From the NCBI GenBank assembly GCA_023412655.1, contig JAEYNH010000072.1, positions 1 through 57,770 of the forward strand: 57,770 nucleotides of DNA, read 5' to 3'. The stretch is from Pseudomonadota bacterium (GTDB lineage Bacteria > Pseudomonadota > Alphaproteobacteria > Caulobacterales > Caulobacteraceae). A program made the translations under genes and the position numbers. This document shows positions 16,569 through 25,437 of this stretch, piece by piece. The notes beneath the pieces are model-generated. The model was not told the DNA's origin. It ran no database searches and was given only the letters and a program-made list of their open reading frames with translations. How positions within the stretch are numbered: the stretch's first letter is position 1; every line of letters begins with the position of its first letter.

Positions 16569-18110
16569 CTAGTCCGGTGTAAAGATGTTGATCCCGTCCA
16601 GGCCGGACGACACCGTTCCCGGGCGCCCGACCTGTTCCTCGGTTTCCATAGCCGACAGGAGCGCCGCATCCGAGGGCGTATTGGCGGCAAAGCGCCTTCC
16701 GGCGGCGTCCCGGCCCACCACGACGCCCATGAACGGCCCTTCGCGCTTGTGGACGACCGTATAGGTTTCGATGACCCCGCGGCCCTCCGGACGCTCCACG
16801 ATCTCGGGATGCGGGAGCGCGTCGATCTCCCGCTGCAGGATCGCCGGATCCTCGCGTTCGAACGGCTTGTCCGGCCGGCGGGTGGAATAGACCCCAGTGG
16901 ACTGTTTGGTGAGATACCAGCCGTTGCCTGTGATCAGGCCATAGTCGCCAGCCCGCCGACGCAGCTTGTCGACCATCGCCGCCACGGAATGCATGACATA
17001 GTTGTTCCCCGGCCCGCCCGCGTAGGGCAACCCGCCGGTGATCGTCAGGCCGCGGGGATCATCCAGGCTCAGGCCCAGTTCCTCGGCGCCGATCTCCACC
17101 GCCACCGGGAAGCAGGAATAGAGGTCGATCAGATCCATGCGGTCGAGGCCGACCCCGGCCATCTCCAGGGCCTTCTGGCCCGTTCGGCGCATGGCGGGGC
17201 TGGAGTGGAAATCCTGACGGTCCAGCGGATGCCATAGGTCGGCGGCGTCGGCGCAACCGTGCAGATAGACCCAGCGGTCTTCCGGCGCGCCCAGCTCGCG
17301 CGCCTTCGCCTCGCTGGCGACGAGCACCGCCGCCGACTGGTCCACCTCCATGATGGCGTTCATCAGCTTCGGGTACGGGAAGCCGATCATCCGGTTCTTG
17401 TCGGAGACGGTGGCGATCTCGTCCGCGGCACGCGCTGTGGGAAACCAAGCCTCCGGGTTGGTCGCCGCCACCTCGCTGAAGCGCGCGAACAGCTCGCCCA
17501 TGCGCCGCTGGTGATCCGGGATCGAGCGCTTGTCCCTAGCCCGCAGGGCGTTCTCGAAGAGCGGATAGATGTTGATCGGACGGTCGAGGCCGTGTCGCGC
17601 CTCGTACGGGGTCACGCCGGGCCGGGGATCGCCGATCCGCTCGGGCGGTGGCAGATCCTCAGGCTCATCGGCCTTCCAGTCGTCGAACGCCAGCGCCCGT
17701 GTCGCCCGCTTCATGGCCGAGCCGAGGAACTCGCATCCCACCGCCAGGGCCAGGTCCGTCTCGCCCCGGGCGATCCGTTCGGCCAGGGTGTTGATGAGGT
17801 ACTGGGGCGTGTTGCCGCCCATCTCGGAATAGACGCTCCAGCGCGGTGCGGCGCCGAGAGCGCGGGCGAGGTTGAGCGGCGGATTGTTGCTGTGCGGGAT
17901 CATCCCGCGCCGCGAGCCCGGCGCGTCGATCGTGAAACCGACGACAGCCAAGGCGTCGGCCGCCGCCAGCCCCGCGGCTCCGATACCGGCGTCCGTTGCG
18001 GCCCGTTCCGCCGCAATCTTCAGCAACCTGGTGGGCGACGGCGAGCACGCCGGCTCGCCGCGATACGTAAATTGACCCGCTCCGATGAGAACCGGCGTGC
18101 GATCACCCAT
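16569..18110 (-). CDS. Thiolase-like protein (TLP1-type, acetyl-CoA acetyltransferase family)
   Basis: The 513-residue protein has a thiolase fold: GDRTPVLIGAGQFTYRGE at the start, the loop YSEMGGNTPQYLINTLAERI where the nucleophilic cysteine of true thiolases should sit, GCADAADLWH, DLYSCFPVAVEIGAEELGL, and the GGLPYAGGPGNNYVMHSVA late loop. A C-terminal extension of about 100 residues from IETYTVVHKREGPFMGVVV onward resembles the added OB-like domain of mycobacterial TLP1 proteins. The catalytic cysteine position is GGN, so a classical Claisen condensation is doubtful. The ATG at 18110 begins the homology. It heads the run with the histidine phosphatase and nnr genes. Confidence 0.8.
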   Translation of the reverse strand: MGDRTPVLIGAGQFTYRGEPACSPSPTRLLKIAAERAATDAGIGAAGLAAADALAVVGFTIDAPGSRRGMIPHSNNPPLNLARALGAAPRWSVYSEMGGNTPQYLINTLAERIARGETDLALAVGCEFLGSAMKRATRALAFDDWKADEPEDLPPPERIGDPRPGVTPYEARHGLDRPINIYPLFENALRARDKRSIPDHQRRMGELFARFSEVAATNPEAWFPTARAADEIATVSDKNRMIGFPYPKLMNAIMEVDQSAAVLVASEAKARELGAPEDRWVYLHGCADAADLWHPLDRQDFHSSPAMRRTGQKALEMAGVGLDRMDLIDLYSCFPVAVEIGAEELGLSLDDPRGLTITGGLPYAGGPGNNYVMHSVAAMVDKLRRRAGDYGLITGNGWYLTKQSTGVYSTRRPDKPFEREDPAILQREIDALPHPEIVERPEGRGVIETYTVVHKREGPFMGVVVGRDAAGRRFAANTPSDAALLSAMETEEQVGRPGTVSSGLDGINIFTPD

Positions 18111-18207
18111 GCCTGACCTGCCTCCGACGCGCCTGAGTTGTCGATCTTTGCCCCTGAAACCGAGCTGTAGCAGCCGATTTGGAGACTGTTCGTTTCTTGA
18201 TCGGTAG

Positions 18208-18226
18208 GCGCCCAATTATTAGGCGC
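18208..18226. promoter_or_regulatory. Operator-like 19-bp palindrome
   Basis: GCGCCCAATTATTAGGCGC is a palindrome with one mismatched pair and an AT-rich centre. It lies in the 240-nt divergent gap between the thiolase-like gene and glnB, about 100 nt before the former and 125 nt before the latter. It is shaped like a transcription-factor site. It does not match the NtrC site GCACY-N5-GGTGC. Confidence 0.4.
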
Positions 18227-18350
18227 TCGGCTATTTTCACAGGCGGTCGCTACGGCAAGCAACCGACTCTCCTTGTGGCCGGCGCGCGTCGCGTGCTCCG
18301 TCCGCCCCGACCGCGGGGGCGGCGTACATCGCCCCGCCATGAGCTGAGCC

Positions 18351-18689
18351 ATGAAAAAGATCGAAGCCATCATCAAGCCGTTCAAGCTCGACGAGGTGAA
18401 GGAGGCCCTGCAGGAGCTGGGCGTCCAGGGCATGACCGTCATCGAGGCCAAGGGCTATGGCCGGCAGAAGGGCCAGACCGAGCTCTACCGCGGCGCCGAG
18501 TACGTCGTGGACTTCCTGCCCAAGATCAAGGTCGAGGTGGTCGTGGCCGACGACCAGCTGCCGCGCGCCCTGGAGGCGATCTCCGCCGCGGCCCGCACCG
18601 GCCGCATTGGCGACGGCAAGATCTTCGTTTCGGATGTGCTGGACGTCATGCGCATCCGCACCGGCGAAACCGGCCCCGTGGCCGTCTGA
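18351..18689 (+). CDS. glnB: Nitrogen regulatory protein PII
   Basis: PII is the trimeric sensor of 2-oxoglutarate, ATP/ADP and (through uridylylation) glutamine that tunes glutamine synthetase and NtrB. The 112-residue protein starts MKKIEAIIKPFKLDEVKEAL, has the T-loop with Y51 in LYRGAEYVVDFLPK (the uridylylation site), the B-loop TGRIGDGKIFV, and C-terminal RIRTGETG. It is 48 nt upstream of glnA on the same strand, the classical glnBA arrangement in alphaproteobacteria. No -24/-12 promoter was recognised upstream. Confidence 0.97.
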   Translation: MKKIEAIIKPFKLDEVKEALQELGVQGMTVIEAKGYGRQKGQTELYRGAEYVVDFLPKIKVEVVVADDQLPRALEAISAAARTGRIGDGKIFVSDVLDVMRIRTGETGPVAV

Positions 18690-18737
18690 CACCAACCCAC
18701 ACTTCCGCACGCTCGAGACCAAGCAAGGGGATAAGAA

Positions 18738-20147
18738 ATGGCTTCCGCGAAGGACATCCTGAACCTGATCAAGGAGAAGGACGTCAAATACGTCGACGTT
18801 CGCTTCACCGACGTGAAGGGCAAGATGCAGCACGTCACGTTCGACATCGACCTGGTGGACGAAGACTTCCTGACCGATGGCACGATGTTCGACGGCTCCT
18901 CCATCGCCGGCTGGAAGGCCATCAACGAGTCCGACATGAAGCTCCGGCCGGACCTCGCCTCGGCCCACATCGACCCCTTCTATCAGCAGACCACCCTCGT
19001 CCTGTTCTGCGACGTGGTGAACCCCGACACCAACACGCCCTACAACCGCGACCCGCGCTCGATCGCCAAGGCCGCGCTGGCCTATGTCCGCTCGGCCGGC
19101 GTGGGCGACACGGTGTACTTCGGCCCCGAGGCCGAGTTCTTCGTGTTCGACGACGTGCAGTGGAACACCGCCGCCAACGACACCCGCTACTCCTACGACT
19201 CCACCGAACTGCCCGTCTCGTCGGCCAAGGCCTATCCGGAAGGCAACATGGGCCACCGGCCCGGCCCGAAGGGCGGCTACTTCCCGGTGAACCCGGTGGA
19301 CTCCGGCCAGGACCTGCGCGGCGAGATGCTGGCGGTGATGGGCGAGCTGGGCATGAAGCCCGAGAAGCACCACCATGAGGTGGCCCCGGCCCAGCACGAA
19401 CTTGGCCTCAAGTTCGACGAGCTGATCACCATGGCCGACCGGATGCAGCTCTATAAGTACGTGATCCACAACGTGGCCCACGCCTACGGCAAGACGGCCA
19501 CCTTCATGGCCAAGCCGATGTTCGGCGACAACGGCTCGGGCATGCACGTGCACCAGTCGATCTGGAAGGACGGCAAGCCGCTCTTCGCCGGCGACAAGTA
19601 CGCGGGCCTGTCCGACATGTGCCTCTGGTACATCGGCGGCATCATCAAGCACGCCAAGGCGATCAACGCCTTCTCCAACTCGACGACCAACTCTTACAAG
19701 CGCCTGGTGCCGGGCTACGAAGCCCCGGTGAAGCTGGCCTACTCGTCGCGCAACCGCTCGGCGTCGATCCGCATCCCGCACGTCGACAGCCCCAAGGCCA
19801 AGCGCATCGAGGCCCGCTTCCCCGATCCGATGGGCAACCCGTACCTCACCTTCGTGGCCCTGCTGATGGCGGGCCTCGACGGCATCGAGAACAAGATCGA
19901 TCCCGGCCCGGCCATGGACAAGAACCTCTACGACCTGCCGCCCCGCGAGCAGAAGAAGGTTCCGGAAGTCTGCGGCAGCCTGCGCGAGGCCCTCGAGTCG
20001 CTCGACAAGGACCGCGCCTTCCTCAAGAAGGGCGGCGTCATGGATGACGATTTCATCGACGCCTACATCGAGCTGAAGATGGAAGAAGTCATGCGCCTCC
20101 AGCTTCACCCGCACCCGGTCGAATTCGACATGTATTACAAGTGCTAG
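18738..20147 (+). CDS. glnA: Type I glutamine synthetase
   Basis: GlnA makes glutamine from glutamate, ammonia and ATP. The 469-residue, GSI-beta-type protein shows the FDGSSIAGWK loop, GPEAEFFVFDD, metal-site EVAPAQHELGLKFDEL, MHVHQSIWKDG, NRSASIRIPHVDSPKAKRIE, and the adenylylation site MDKNLYDLPP with Y398. An AAGGGGATAAGAA leader gives a strong ribosome-binding site. Cotranscription with glnB and control by PII and adenylyltransferase are expected from the family. A strong terminator follows. Confidence 0.98.
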   Translation: MASAKDILNLIKEKDVKYVDVRFTDVKGKMQHVTFDIDLVDEDFLTDGTMFDGSSIAGWKAINESDMKLRPDLASAHIDPFYQQTTLVLFCDVVNPDTNTPYNRDPRSIAKAALAYVRSAGVGDTVYFGPEAEFFVFDDVQWNTAANDTRYSYDSTELPVSSAKAYPEGNMGHRPGPKGGYFPVNPVDSGQDLRGEMLAVMGELGMKPEKHHHEVAPAQHELGLKFDELITMADRMQLYKYVIHNVAHAYGKTATFMAKPMFGDNGSGMHVHQSIWKDGKPLFAGDKYAGLSDMCLWYIGGIIKHAKAINAFSNSTTNSYKRLVPGYEAPVKLAYSSRNRSASIRIPHVDSPKAKRIEARFPDPMGNPYLTFVALLMAGLDGIENKIDPGPAMDKNLYDLPPREQKKVPEVCGSLREALESLDKDRAFLKKGGVMDDDFIDAYIELKMEEVMRLQLHPHPVEFDMYYKC

Positions 20148-20173
20148 TCAGCACTTCCTGATGTGCTGAGCGA

Positions 20174-20203
20174 AGGGCCGCGGAGCATTCCGCGGCCCTT
20201 TTT
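20174..20203 (+). terminator. Rho-independent terminator of glnBA
   Basis: A perfect stem AGGGCCGCGGA (20174-20184) and TCCGCGGCCCT (20189-20199) with a GCAT loop ends in TTTTT (20199-20203), 26 nt after the glnA stop. Confidence 0.92.
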
Positions 20204-20303
20204 ATGAGCCTCATGCGGCATTTACCGATTCCCCCGACCAACGCGGTCCCAAACCGGCGCGGCGTTGCAGGGGGCAGTTCGAAGACCGCGGATATCGCGT
20301 TCG

Positions 20304-20332
20304 TTGACGGACGCGGCTGGGCCCCATAGTAG
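20304..20332 (+). promoter_or_regulatory. Possible promoter of the glycosyltransferase/condensation operon
   Basis: TTGACG (20304-20309), a 17-nt spacer and TAGTAG (20327-20332) lie about 30 nt upstream of the glycosyltransferase ATG, giving a short leader of about 24 nt. The -10 is weak. Confidence 0.4.
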
Positions 20333-20361
20333 CGCTTGTTCGCCGCCCGCCTGGATCCAGT

Positions 20362-21600
20362 ATGACTGTCGCCAACCCTCCTTCCGCTTGCGACCGGTAC
20401 GTGGTCGCCTCGTTCGGCACACTCGGCGACTTCCTGCCGCCCTTCGGCATCGCTCGGGAACTCGCCGCCGCCGGGCACCGGGTGGACATGGTCGGGCCAA
20501 GCTATTTCAGCGCCTATGCTCAGGTGCCTGGCGTGCGCTTCATCGGCTATGGCGACGCCCGGACCTATGCGCGCGACCTCGCCGACGTCCGCGGCATAAA
20601 CCCTGACCTTGCCTGGGTCGCAGAATTCTGCGGCGCGGCTGCGCTGACGCCCCAGATCCGCGCCATCGAGGCGGCCGTTGCCGAGAGCGGAACCCATGTC
20701 GCTGTGGTCGCGCCGCTGCACGCGGTGGGCGCGCTCTTCGCCGCCAGGCGCCACGGCCTGCGCTCGTTCGGCCTGCTGACCGCGCCCAACCTGATAGACA
20801 TCTACAGCAATCCCCGCCCCATCGCCGAAACCGCCTATCGCGCAGCGTTTCGCGGCGCAGGCATGGACGACCCGCCGGCGCCCATGACCGATCCTCAGCG
20901 GACCTTCCTGGGCGATTATGTATTCGAGTGGGACCACGTGCTGGAGCTGTTCCCGAGGTGGTTCGACCCCTGCCCGTTCGATCGCCCGGCCAACAGCCTG
21001 CAAGGCACGTTTCCAGGCGAGACCGCCGCGCGCGTCGTACCGGGGTTGCAGGCGTTCGCTGAGGCCGGGGAGCGGCCGTGGGTGTTCTTCCCGGGCTCCG
21101 GCGGCGGGATCCTCAAGGTCCAGCCCAGATTGTTCGAACTGGCTGCTGAGGCGTGCCGCCGGCTGGGCCGCCGGGGGATCATGCTCGATCCGCGGGCCGG
21201 CGACACTCTGGAACCCATGGGCGAGGGGATCATCCGCGCCGGACTCACCAATCTGAACGCCCTACTGCCGTTGTCACGAGGGTTCTTCCATCATGGCGGC
21301 ATCGGCAGCACATCTCAGGCGCTGGCCGCGGCGGTCCCCCAGGTCATCGCACCGGTCGGCTTCGACCAGCCCGGCAATGCGAACTGGGTCGCGTCCCGCG
21401 GACTTGGAGTGCAACTGGACTCCCGCGCACTCACCACCGACGCCTTGAAAGCAGCGCTCACCACCGCCGAGGCCCTCGATGGGGAGGCTTGCCGCGCGTT
21501 CGCCGAGCGGCTCCGACACGAGGGCGGCGCCCGCGGGCTGGCGGCCTGCATCGTCGCTCAAACGGCCCGCTCATCTGCTCGTGCCCCCGTCCCGGCGTGA
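20362..21600 (+). CDS. GT1-type glycosyltransferase (RhlB/macrolide-GT-like)
   Basis: The 412-residue GT-B protein opens with YVVASFGTLGDFLPPFGIAR, the acceptor-domain start of family 1 enzymes, and has a donor-domain segment GFFHHGGIGSTSQALAAAVP followed by QVIAPVGFDQPGNANWV, matching the HHGG-G-T and D/Q nucleotide-sugar-binding motif of rhamnosyl- and macrolide glycosyltransferases. There is no signal peptide. It probably transfers a sugar from an NDP-sugar to a lipid or other small molecule. Its last four bases, GTGA, overlap the start of the condensation-domain gene, so the two are translationally coupled. The product is unknown. Confidence 0.85.
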   Translation: MTVANPPSACDRYVVASFGTLGDFLPPFGIARELAAAGHRVDMVGPSYFSAYAQVPGVRFIGYGDARTYARDLADVRGINPDLAWVAEFCGAAALTPQIRAIEAAVAESGTHVAVVAPLHAVGALFAARRHGLRSFGLLTAPNLIDIYSNPRPIAETAYRAAFRGAGMDDPPAPMTDPQRTFLGDYVFEWDHVLELFPRWFDPCPFDRPANSLQGTFPGETAARVVPGLQAFAEAGERPWVFFPGSGGGILKVQPRLFELAAEACRRLGRRGIMLDPRAGDTLEPMGEGIIRAGLTNLNALLPLSRGFFHHGGIGSTSQALAAAVPQVIAPVGFDQPGNANWVASRGLGVQLDSRALTTDALKAALTTAEALDGEACRAFAERLRHEGGARGLAACIVAQTARSSARAPVPA

Positions 21601-22874
21601 GGGATCAGCCCACGAGCCTCAGCCTGCGCGAGCAGTTGGCCCTGCCGTTCTTCTATATGCGGTTTGGGCCGACGGGATCGTCGGGCAGCCACACCAACCT
21701 GGTCTACTCGGCCCGGATCGCTGGGCCGATCGATGTCGAGAAACTGCAGACCGCTTACGAGCGGCTGACCCGGGAGACCGCCGAACTGCGCGGCTACTTC
21801 AGCGGCCCAGATGAGCCGCCCGCGCGCTGGACGGCCGAAGAGCTGCCCCCGTTCAGTTTCATCGACGCCTCGCGTCAACCGGTGGCCTTCAAAGCCGCAG
21901 TTCGGGCCGCGGCCCAGCGTCCTTTCCAGTTGGACCGGTTCCCCCTGCTGGCTCTGACCCTCGTGCGCCACGGGCCCATGCGGCATGTTCTCGTCCTGAC
22001 CGCTCATCATCTGCTGATGGACGGTTGGTCCATCGTCATGTTCATGCGCGCCCTGTCGCGGCGGTACCGGGGTCTCGAGCGCACATCCCGTCGACCGGCC
22101 GGCGACCCGGCGGCGGAGGCCAGGGCGCGGGCGGCATTCCTGGCCTCCGCCGAAGCCCAGGCCCTGCGCGAGGCGGCCGCCGCGTGGCTGGCACCTGCCC
22201 AGGAAGCGCTGACGCCGACAGTGGTGGTGGGCTTCCCCAATCCGGCCGAGGCGCATGGCTTCATACGCCTGCCGAGCGAAGCGGCGCAGGCCGCCGCGCG
22301 AGGCTTGAGGCTATCTGCGACCGCCTTCCATCGGCTGCTCTTCCTCCTCTGGCAGCACACCGTCACGGGCGCGCACGAGGTCGCCTTCAGTGAGGCCCAC
22401 GCCAATCGACCCGCCGACGCCCTTGAGCGTTACGGCTTCATCTCCGATGACCTGCTGATCAAGGTGCGCGTGGATCTGCATGAGCCGGCCACCCGCCTCG
22501 CGGAACGCCTCGATCGGGCGCTCGCAACGGCGCGAGGCTTCGCCACGATCCCTGCGTCCCAGATCCTCAAGACCTTGAACCCGGATGCGGCGCCCCTGCC
22601 CCGCTTCCACTTCAACCCGCTATCGGTGGGCGCCGGAGCGCTGCGCCTGAACACCGCCCGGGCAAGCCCGTTCAAGCTGATGCCCGCGTTCGGCGTGGCG
22701 GAGGCCGTCTTCGTCTCGGGCGATCTGGAGCGCACCTTCCTGGCCTTGGCGGCTGGTCAGACCGGCGGCGCGGATTTGGCGGCCGCACGACTTAGCATGC
22801 ACTCACTGGTGGAGGTGCTGGCGGATCCTGCTCAGACCGTCGGCAAGATCGTGGCCCACGCGCGCAGCACCTAG
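21597..22874 (+). CDS. Stand-alone condensation-domain acyltransferase
   Basis: The 425-residue protein is a single condensation-type (CoA/carrier-dependent acyltransferase) domain. The catalytic motif HHLLMDG is at residues 137-143, and the second lobe has FSEAHANRPADALERYGFIS. There is no adenylation or carrier domain and no clear DFGWG latch, which resembles free acyltransferases such as the PapA type rather than modular peptide synthetases. The start is GTG at 21597, overlapping the glycosyltransferase stop as GTGA; a much longer in-frame extension to 21153 lies entirely over that gene. Together the pair could glycosylate and acylate the same molecule. Acyl donor and acceptor are unknown. 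Confidence 0.8.
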   Translation: MRDQPTSLSLREQLALPFFYMRFGPTGSSGSHTNLVYSARIAGPIDVEKLQTAYERLTRETAELRGYFSGPDEPPARWTAEELPPFSFIDASRQPVAFKAAVRAAAQRPFQLDRFPLLALTLVRHGPMRHVLVLTAHHLLMDGWSIVMFMRALSRRYRGLERTSRRPAGDPAAEARARAAFLASAEAQALREAAAAWLAPAQEALTPTVVVGFPNPAEAHGFIRLPSEAAQAAARGLRLSATAFHRLLFLLWQHTVTGAHEVAFSEAHANRPADALERYGFISDDLLIKVRVDLHEPATRLAERLDRALATARGFATIPASQILKTLNPDAAPLPRFHFNPLSVGAGALRLNTARASPFKLMPAFGVAEAVFVSGDLERTFLALAAGQTGGADLAAARLSMHSLVEVLADPAQTVGKIVAHARST

Positions 22875-23260
22875 GTCCGAGGGCACTCGCCTTCCGCGGC
22901 GAGGCTGACGCCGGCCGCGTTCGCCATGCAGGGATTTCCATAGGTTTGGCCATCGCAACCGCAGACGGGATTGTATTCGCGGGTGCAGGCCGGACGCATC
23001 ACTGTGCATAGGCCCATATTGTCAGCCACCTGGCACGAGCCGGTGGGCATCTTGCAGAAGTCGCTCTCAGAGCGGCAGGCGATCCCGGCGAACCCGCCGC
23101 ACGGCTCACCTGTTCCAGCGCTTCGCCCTGCCAGGCCCCCATTCGGCGTCGATGTTTCCGGCGGCGGCCCGTTCACGGCGGTGGTCGGCTGGCAGGCGGC
23201 CAGCGCCAAGCCTACCGCGGCGAACGCGGCGGCGGCGCCCCGCCCAAATCGCATGCGCAT
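22871..23260 (-). CDS. Kazal-domain lipoprotein
   Basis: The 129-residue protein has a lipoprotein signal peptide with lipobox LAAC (C23), a Pro/Gly-rich linker, a cysteine-containing middle segment (CGGFAGIACRSESDFCKMPT), and a C-terminal Kazal-type serine-protease-inhibitor fold PVCGCDGQTYGNPCMANAAG ending GEC. It should be tethered to a membrane facing the periplasm or outside. The ATG at 23260 has AGGGAGG at ideal spacing, deciding it over a start at 23284. Its stop shares the bases CTAG with the stop of the convergent condensation-domain gene. It is divergent from the M61 peptidase gene. Confidence 0.88.
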   Translation of the reverse strand: MRMRFGRGAAAAFAAVGLALAACQPTTAVNGPPPETSTPNGGLAGRSAGTGEPCGGFAGIACRSESDFCKMPTGSCQVADNMGLCTVMRPACTREYNPVCGCDGQTYGNPCMANAAGVSLAAEGECPRT

Positions 23261-23351
23261 GCAGACCTCCCTGAAGCGTCGCATACTCTAACGCCTCTAC
23301 CGCCCTGGGGCGCCAATTACAGACGGCGGCAAGGCTGCTAGAACCTGCAGC

Positions 23352-25283
23352 ATGCGTCTCACCGCCCTTGCTCTCGCGGCCATGCTCGCCGCCGCCCCCG
23401 CCTTCGCCCAGCCTTCTGCCGGCCCTCAGCCGAGCCCGTTGCCGCCGCCGGTCCCGGCGCCGCAGGATGTCGCCTATCCCGGGGTGACCACCATCGATGT
23501 CGACGCCACCGACATCGACCGGCGGATCTTCCGCGTCCGCCAGACGATCCCGGTGACCGGCCCCGGCCCCATGACCGTCCACTTCCCAAAATGGGTTCCG
23601 GGTGGCCACTCCCCGCGAAATCCCATCTACAACATCGCCGGCCTCAGCTTCCGGGCGGACGGCCAGCCGCTGGCCTGGACGCGGGACCCCATCGAGGTCT
23701 TCTCGTTCCACATCCAGCCGCCCGAGGGCGCCAAGACCATCGAGGTCGAGTTCCAGCACGTGACCCCGACGGCTCCCGACCAGGGCCGGGTGCTCATCAC
23801 GCCGGAGATGCTGAACGCCCAATGGATCTCGCTGGCGATGTATCCGGCCGGTTACTACATGCGCCGCATCCCCGTGGACGCCACCATCCGCCTGCCCACC
23901 GGCTGGGGCTATGGCACCGCGCTGGAGACCGCATCGCAGGAGGGCGGCGTCGTCCGCTTCAAGCGCACGGACTTCGATACCTTCACCGACTCTCCGCTGT
24001 TTGCGGGCAAGCACTTCCGCCGCTTCGAACTCGACACCAGCGGCAAGTCCCCTGTGCGGCTGAACATCGTCGCCGACCGTCCCGAGCTGCTGGACGCCAC
24101 GCCGGAGCAGATCGAGAAACACCGTGAAATGGTCCGCCAGGCTGACCGCCTGTTCGGCGCGCGTCATTTCGACCACTACGACTTCCTGCTCGCTCTCACC
24201 GAGCGGATGGGCGGCATCGGGCTGGAGCACCAGCGCTCCTCCGAGAACGGGACGGTCCCGACCTATTTCACCCAGTGGGACAAGAACGCCCCCGCCCGCA
24301 ACCTGCTGCCCCACGAGTACGCCCACTCTTGGGACGGTAAGTACCGCCGCCCGGCGGACCTGTGGCGTCCCACCCTCAACGAACCCATGCGGGACAGCCT
24401 GCTCTGGGTCTATGAGGGCCAGGACCAGTACTGGGGCTTCGTGCTGGGCGCCCGCGCGGGCCTGGTCAGCAAGCAGCAAACCCTCGACGCCCTCGCCATG
24501 ACCGCGGCGCTCTATTCCGAAGGCCGGCCGGGGCGCCAGTGGCGCTCGGTCGAGGACACCACCAACGACCCGATCCTCTCGGGCCGCCGGGCTATCCCCT
24601 GGACCAGCTGGCAGCGCAGCGAAGACTATTATTCCGAAGGCCAGCTCGTGTGGCTCGACGTGGACACCCTGATCCGGGAGAAGTCCGGCGGAAAGCGCAG
24701 CCTGGACGACTTCGCCAGGGCTTTCTTCGGCATGAACGACGGCGAGTGGCTCCAGCCGCGGACATACACCTTCGAGGATGTCGTGGAGACCCTCAACCAG
24801 GTGCAGCCGCACGACTGGGCCACGTTCCTGACCGAGAAGCTGCGCGAGGTGTCGCCTGAGTTCCCCCTGGCCGGGGTCGAGCGTGGCGGCTACCGCCTCG
24901 TCTACACGGATACGCCCACCGACTACTGGAAAGACACCGAGGCAAGCGGGCGCATCGTGAACCTCACCTACTCGGGCGGGCTCACGCTTAACCGCGAGGG
25001 GCGGATCACGGCCGTGCTGTGGAACAGCGCGGCTTATAAGGCCGGCCTGACCGTGGGCGATCAGATCCTTGCGGTGAACGGCATCGCCTATGACGCCGAC
25101 CGGTTCAAGGAGGCCATCACCGCCGCCAAGACCACCGCCACGCCCATCAGCCTCATCATCCGTGACGGCGATCACTTCCGCACGGTCGCCCTAGATTGGG
25201 AGGGTGGCCTCCGCTACCCGCGCCTGGAGCGGATCGCTGGTGTTCCGGATCGGCTGGGCGCCATCTACGCGCCAAGGAAGTAG
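23352..25283 (+). CDS. M61-family metallopeptidase with PDZ domain
   Basis: The 643-residue exported protein has a signal peptide (MRLTALALAAMLAAAPAFAQ), a Pro-rich linker, an N-terminal beta domain, a gluzincin-type catalytic site HEYAH (321-325) followed by WDGKYRRP, and the third zinc ligand E355 in VYEGQDQYWG. A C-terminal PDZ domain is seen in GLTVGDQILAVNGIAYDADR. M61 enzymes are glycyl aminopeptidases in Sphingomonas. Action in the periplasm is expected. It is divergent from the Kazal lipoprotein gene, with a 91-nt shared upstream region. Confidence 0.92.
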   Translation: MRLTALALAAMLAAAPAFAQPSAGPQPSPLPPPVPAPQDVAYPGVTTIDVDATDIDRRIFRVRQTIPVTGPGPMTVHFPKWVPGGHSPRNPIYNIAGLSFRADGQPLAWTRDPIEVFSFHIQPPEGAKTIEVEFQHVTPTAPDQGRVLITPEMLNAQWISLAMYPAGYYMRRIPVDATIRLPTGWGYGTALETASQEGGVVRFKRTDFDTFTDSPLFAGKHFRRFELDTSGKSPVRLNIVADRPELLDATPEQIEKHREMVRQADRLFGARHFDHYDFLLALTERMGGIGLEHQRSSENGTVPTYFTQWDKNAPARNLLPHEYAHSWDGKYRRPADLWRPTLNEPMRDSLLWVYEGQDQYWGFVLGARAGLVSKQQTLDALAMTAALYSEGRPGRQWRSVEDTTNDPILSGRRAIPWTSWQRSEDYYSEGQLVWLDVDTLIREKSGGKRSLDDFARAFFGMNDGEWLQPRTYTFEDVVETLNQVQPHDWATFLTEKLREVSPEFPLAGVERGGYRLVYTDTPTDYWKDTEASGRIVNLTYSGGLTLNREGRITAVLWNSAAYKAGLTVGDQILAVNGIAYDADRFKEAITAAKTTATPISLIIRDGDHFRTVALDWEGGLRYPRLERIAGVPDRLGAIYAPRK

Positions 25284-25437
25284 TCGCGAGGCCCGACCGG
25301 CCTTTCAGCCCGGGGCGGTCGGCGTGACCGTCCCGGAGATGATCCGTCGGCGCCCTTAAGTCGCAAGCCGGCCGCATTGATCTGGCCTGCCGTGGGGGTC
25401 ATACGGGAGCGATCCAGAATCGCCCCAAACTGAGCTG

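Noticed and set aside
18230..18350. Sigma-54 promoter or NtrC sites upstream of glnB
   Set aside because: No TGGCAC-N5-TTGC(A/T) and no GCACY-N5-GGTGC sequence was found.
18237..20114. 625-codon minus-strand frame over glnB and glnA
   Set aside because: Shadow of two certain genes; composition (HVR/VGVG repeats) is that of a reversed GC-rich coding strand.
23106..25175. 689-codon minus-strand frame over the M61 gene
   Set aside because: It lies antisense to a complete peptidase with all catalytic residues and shows no domain.
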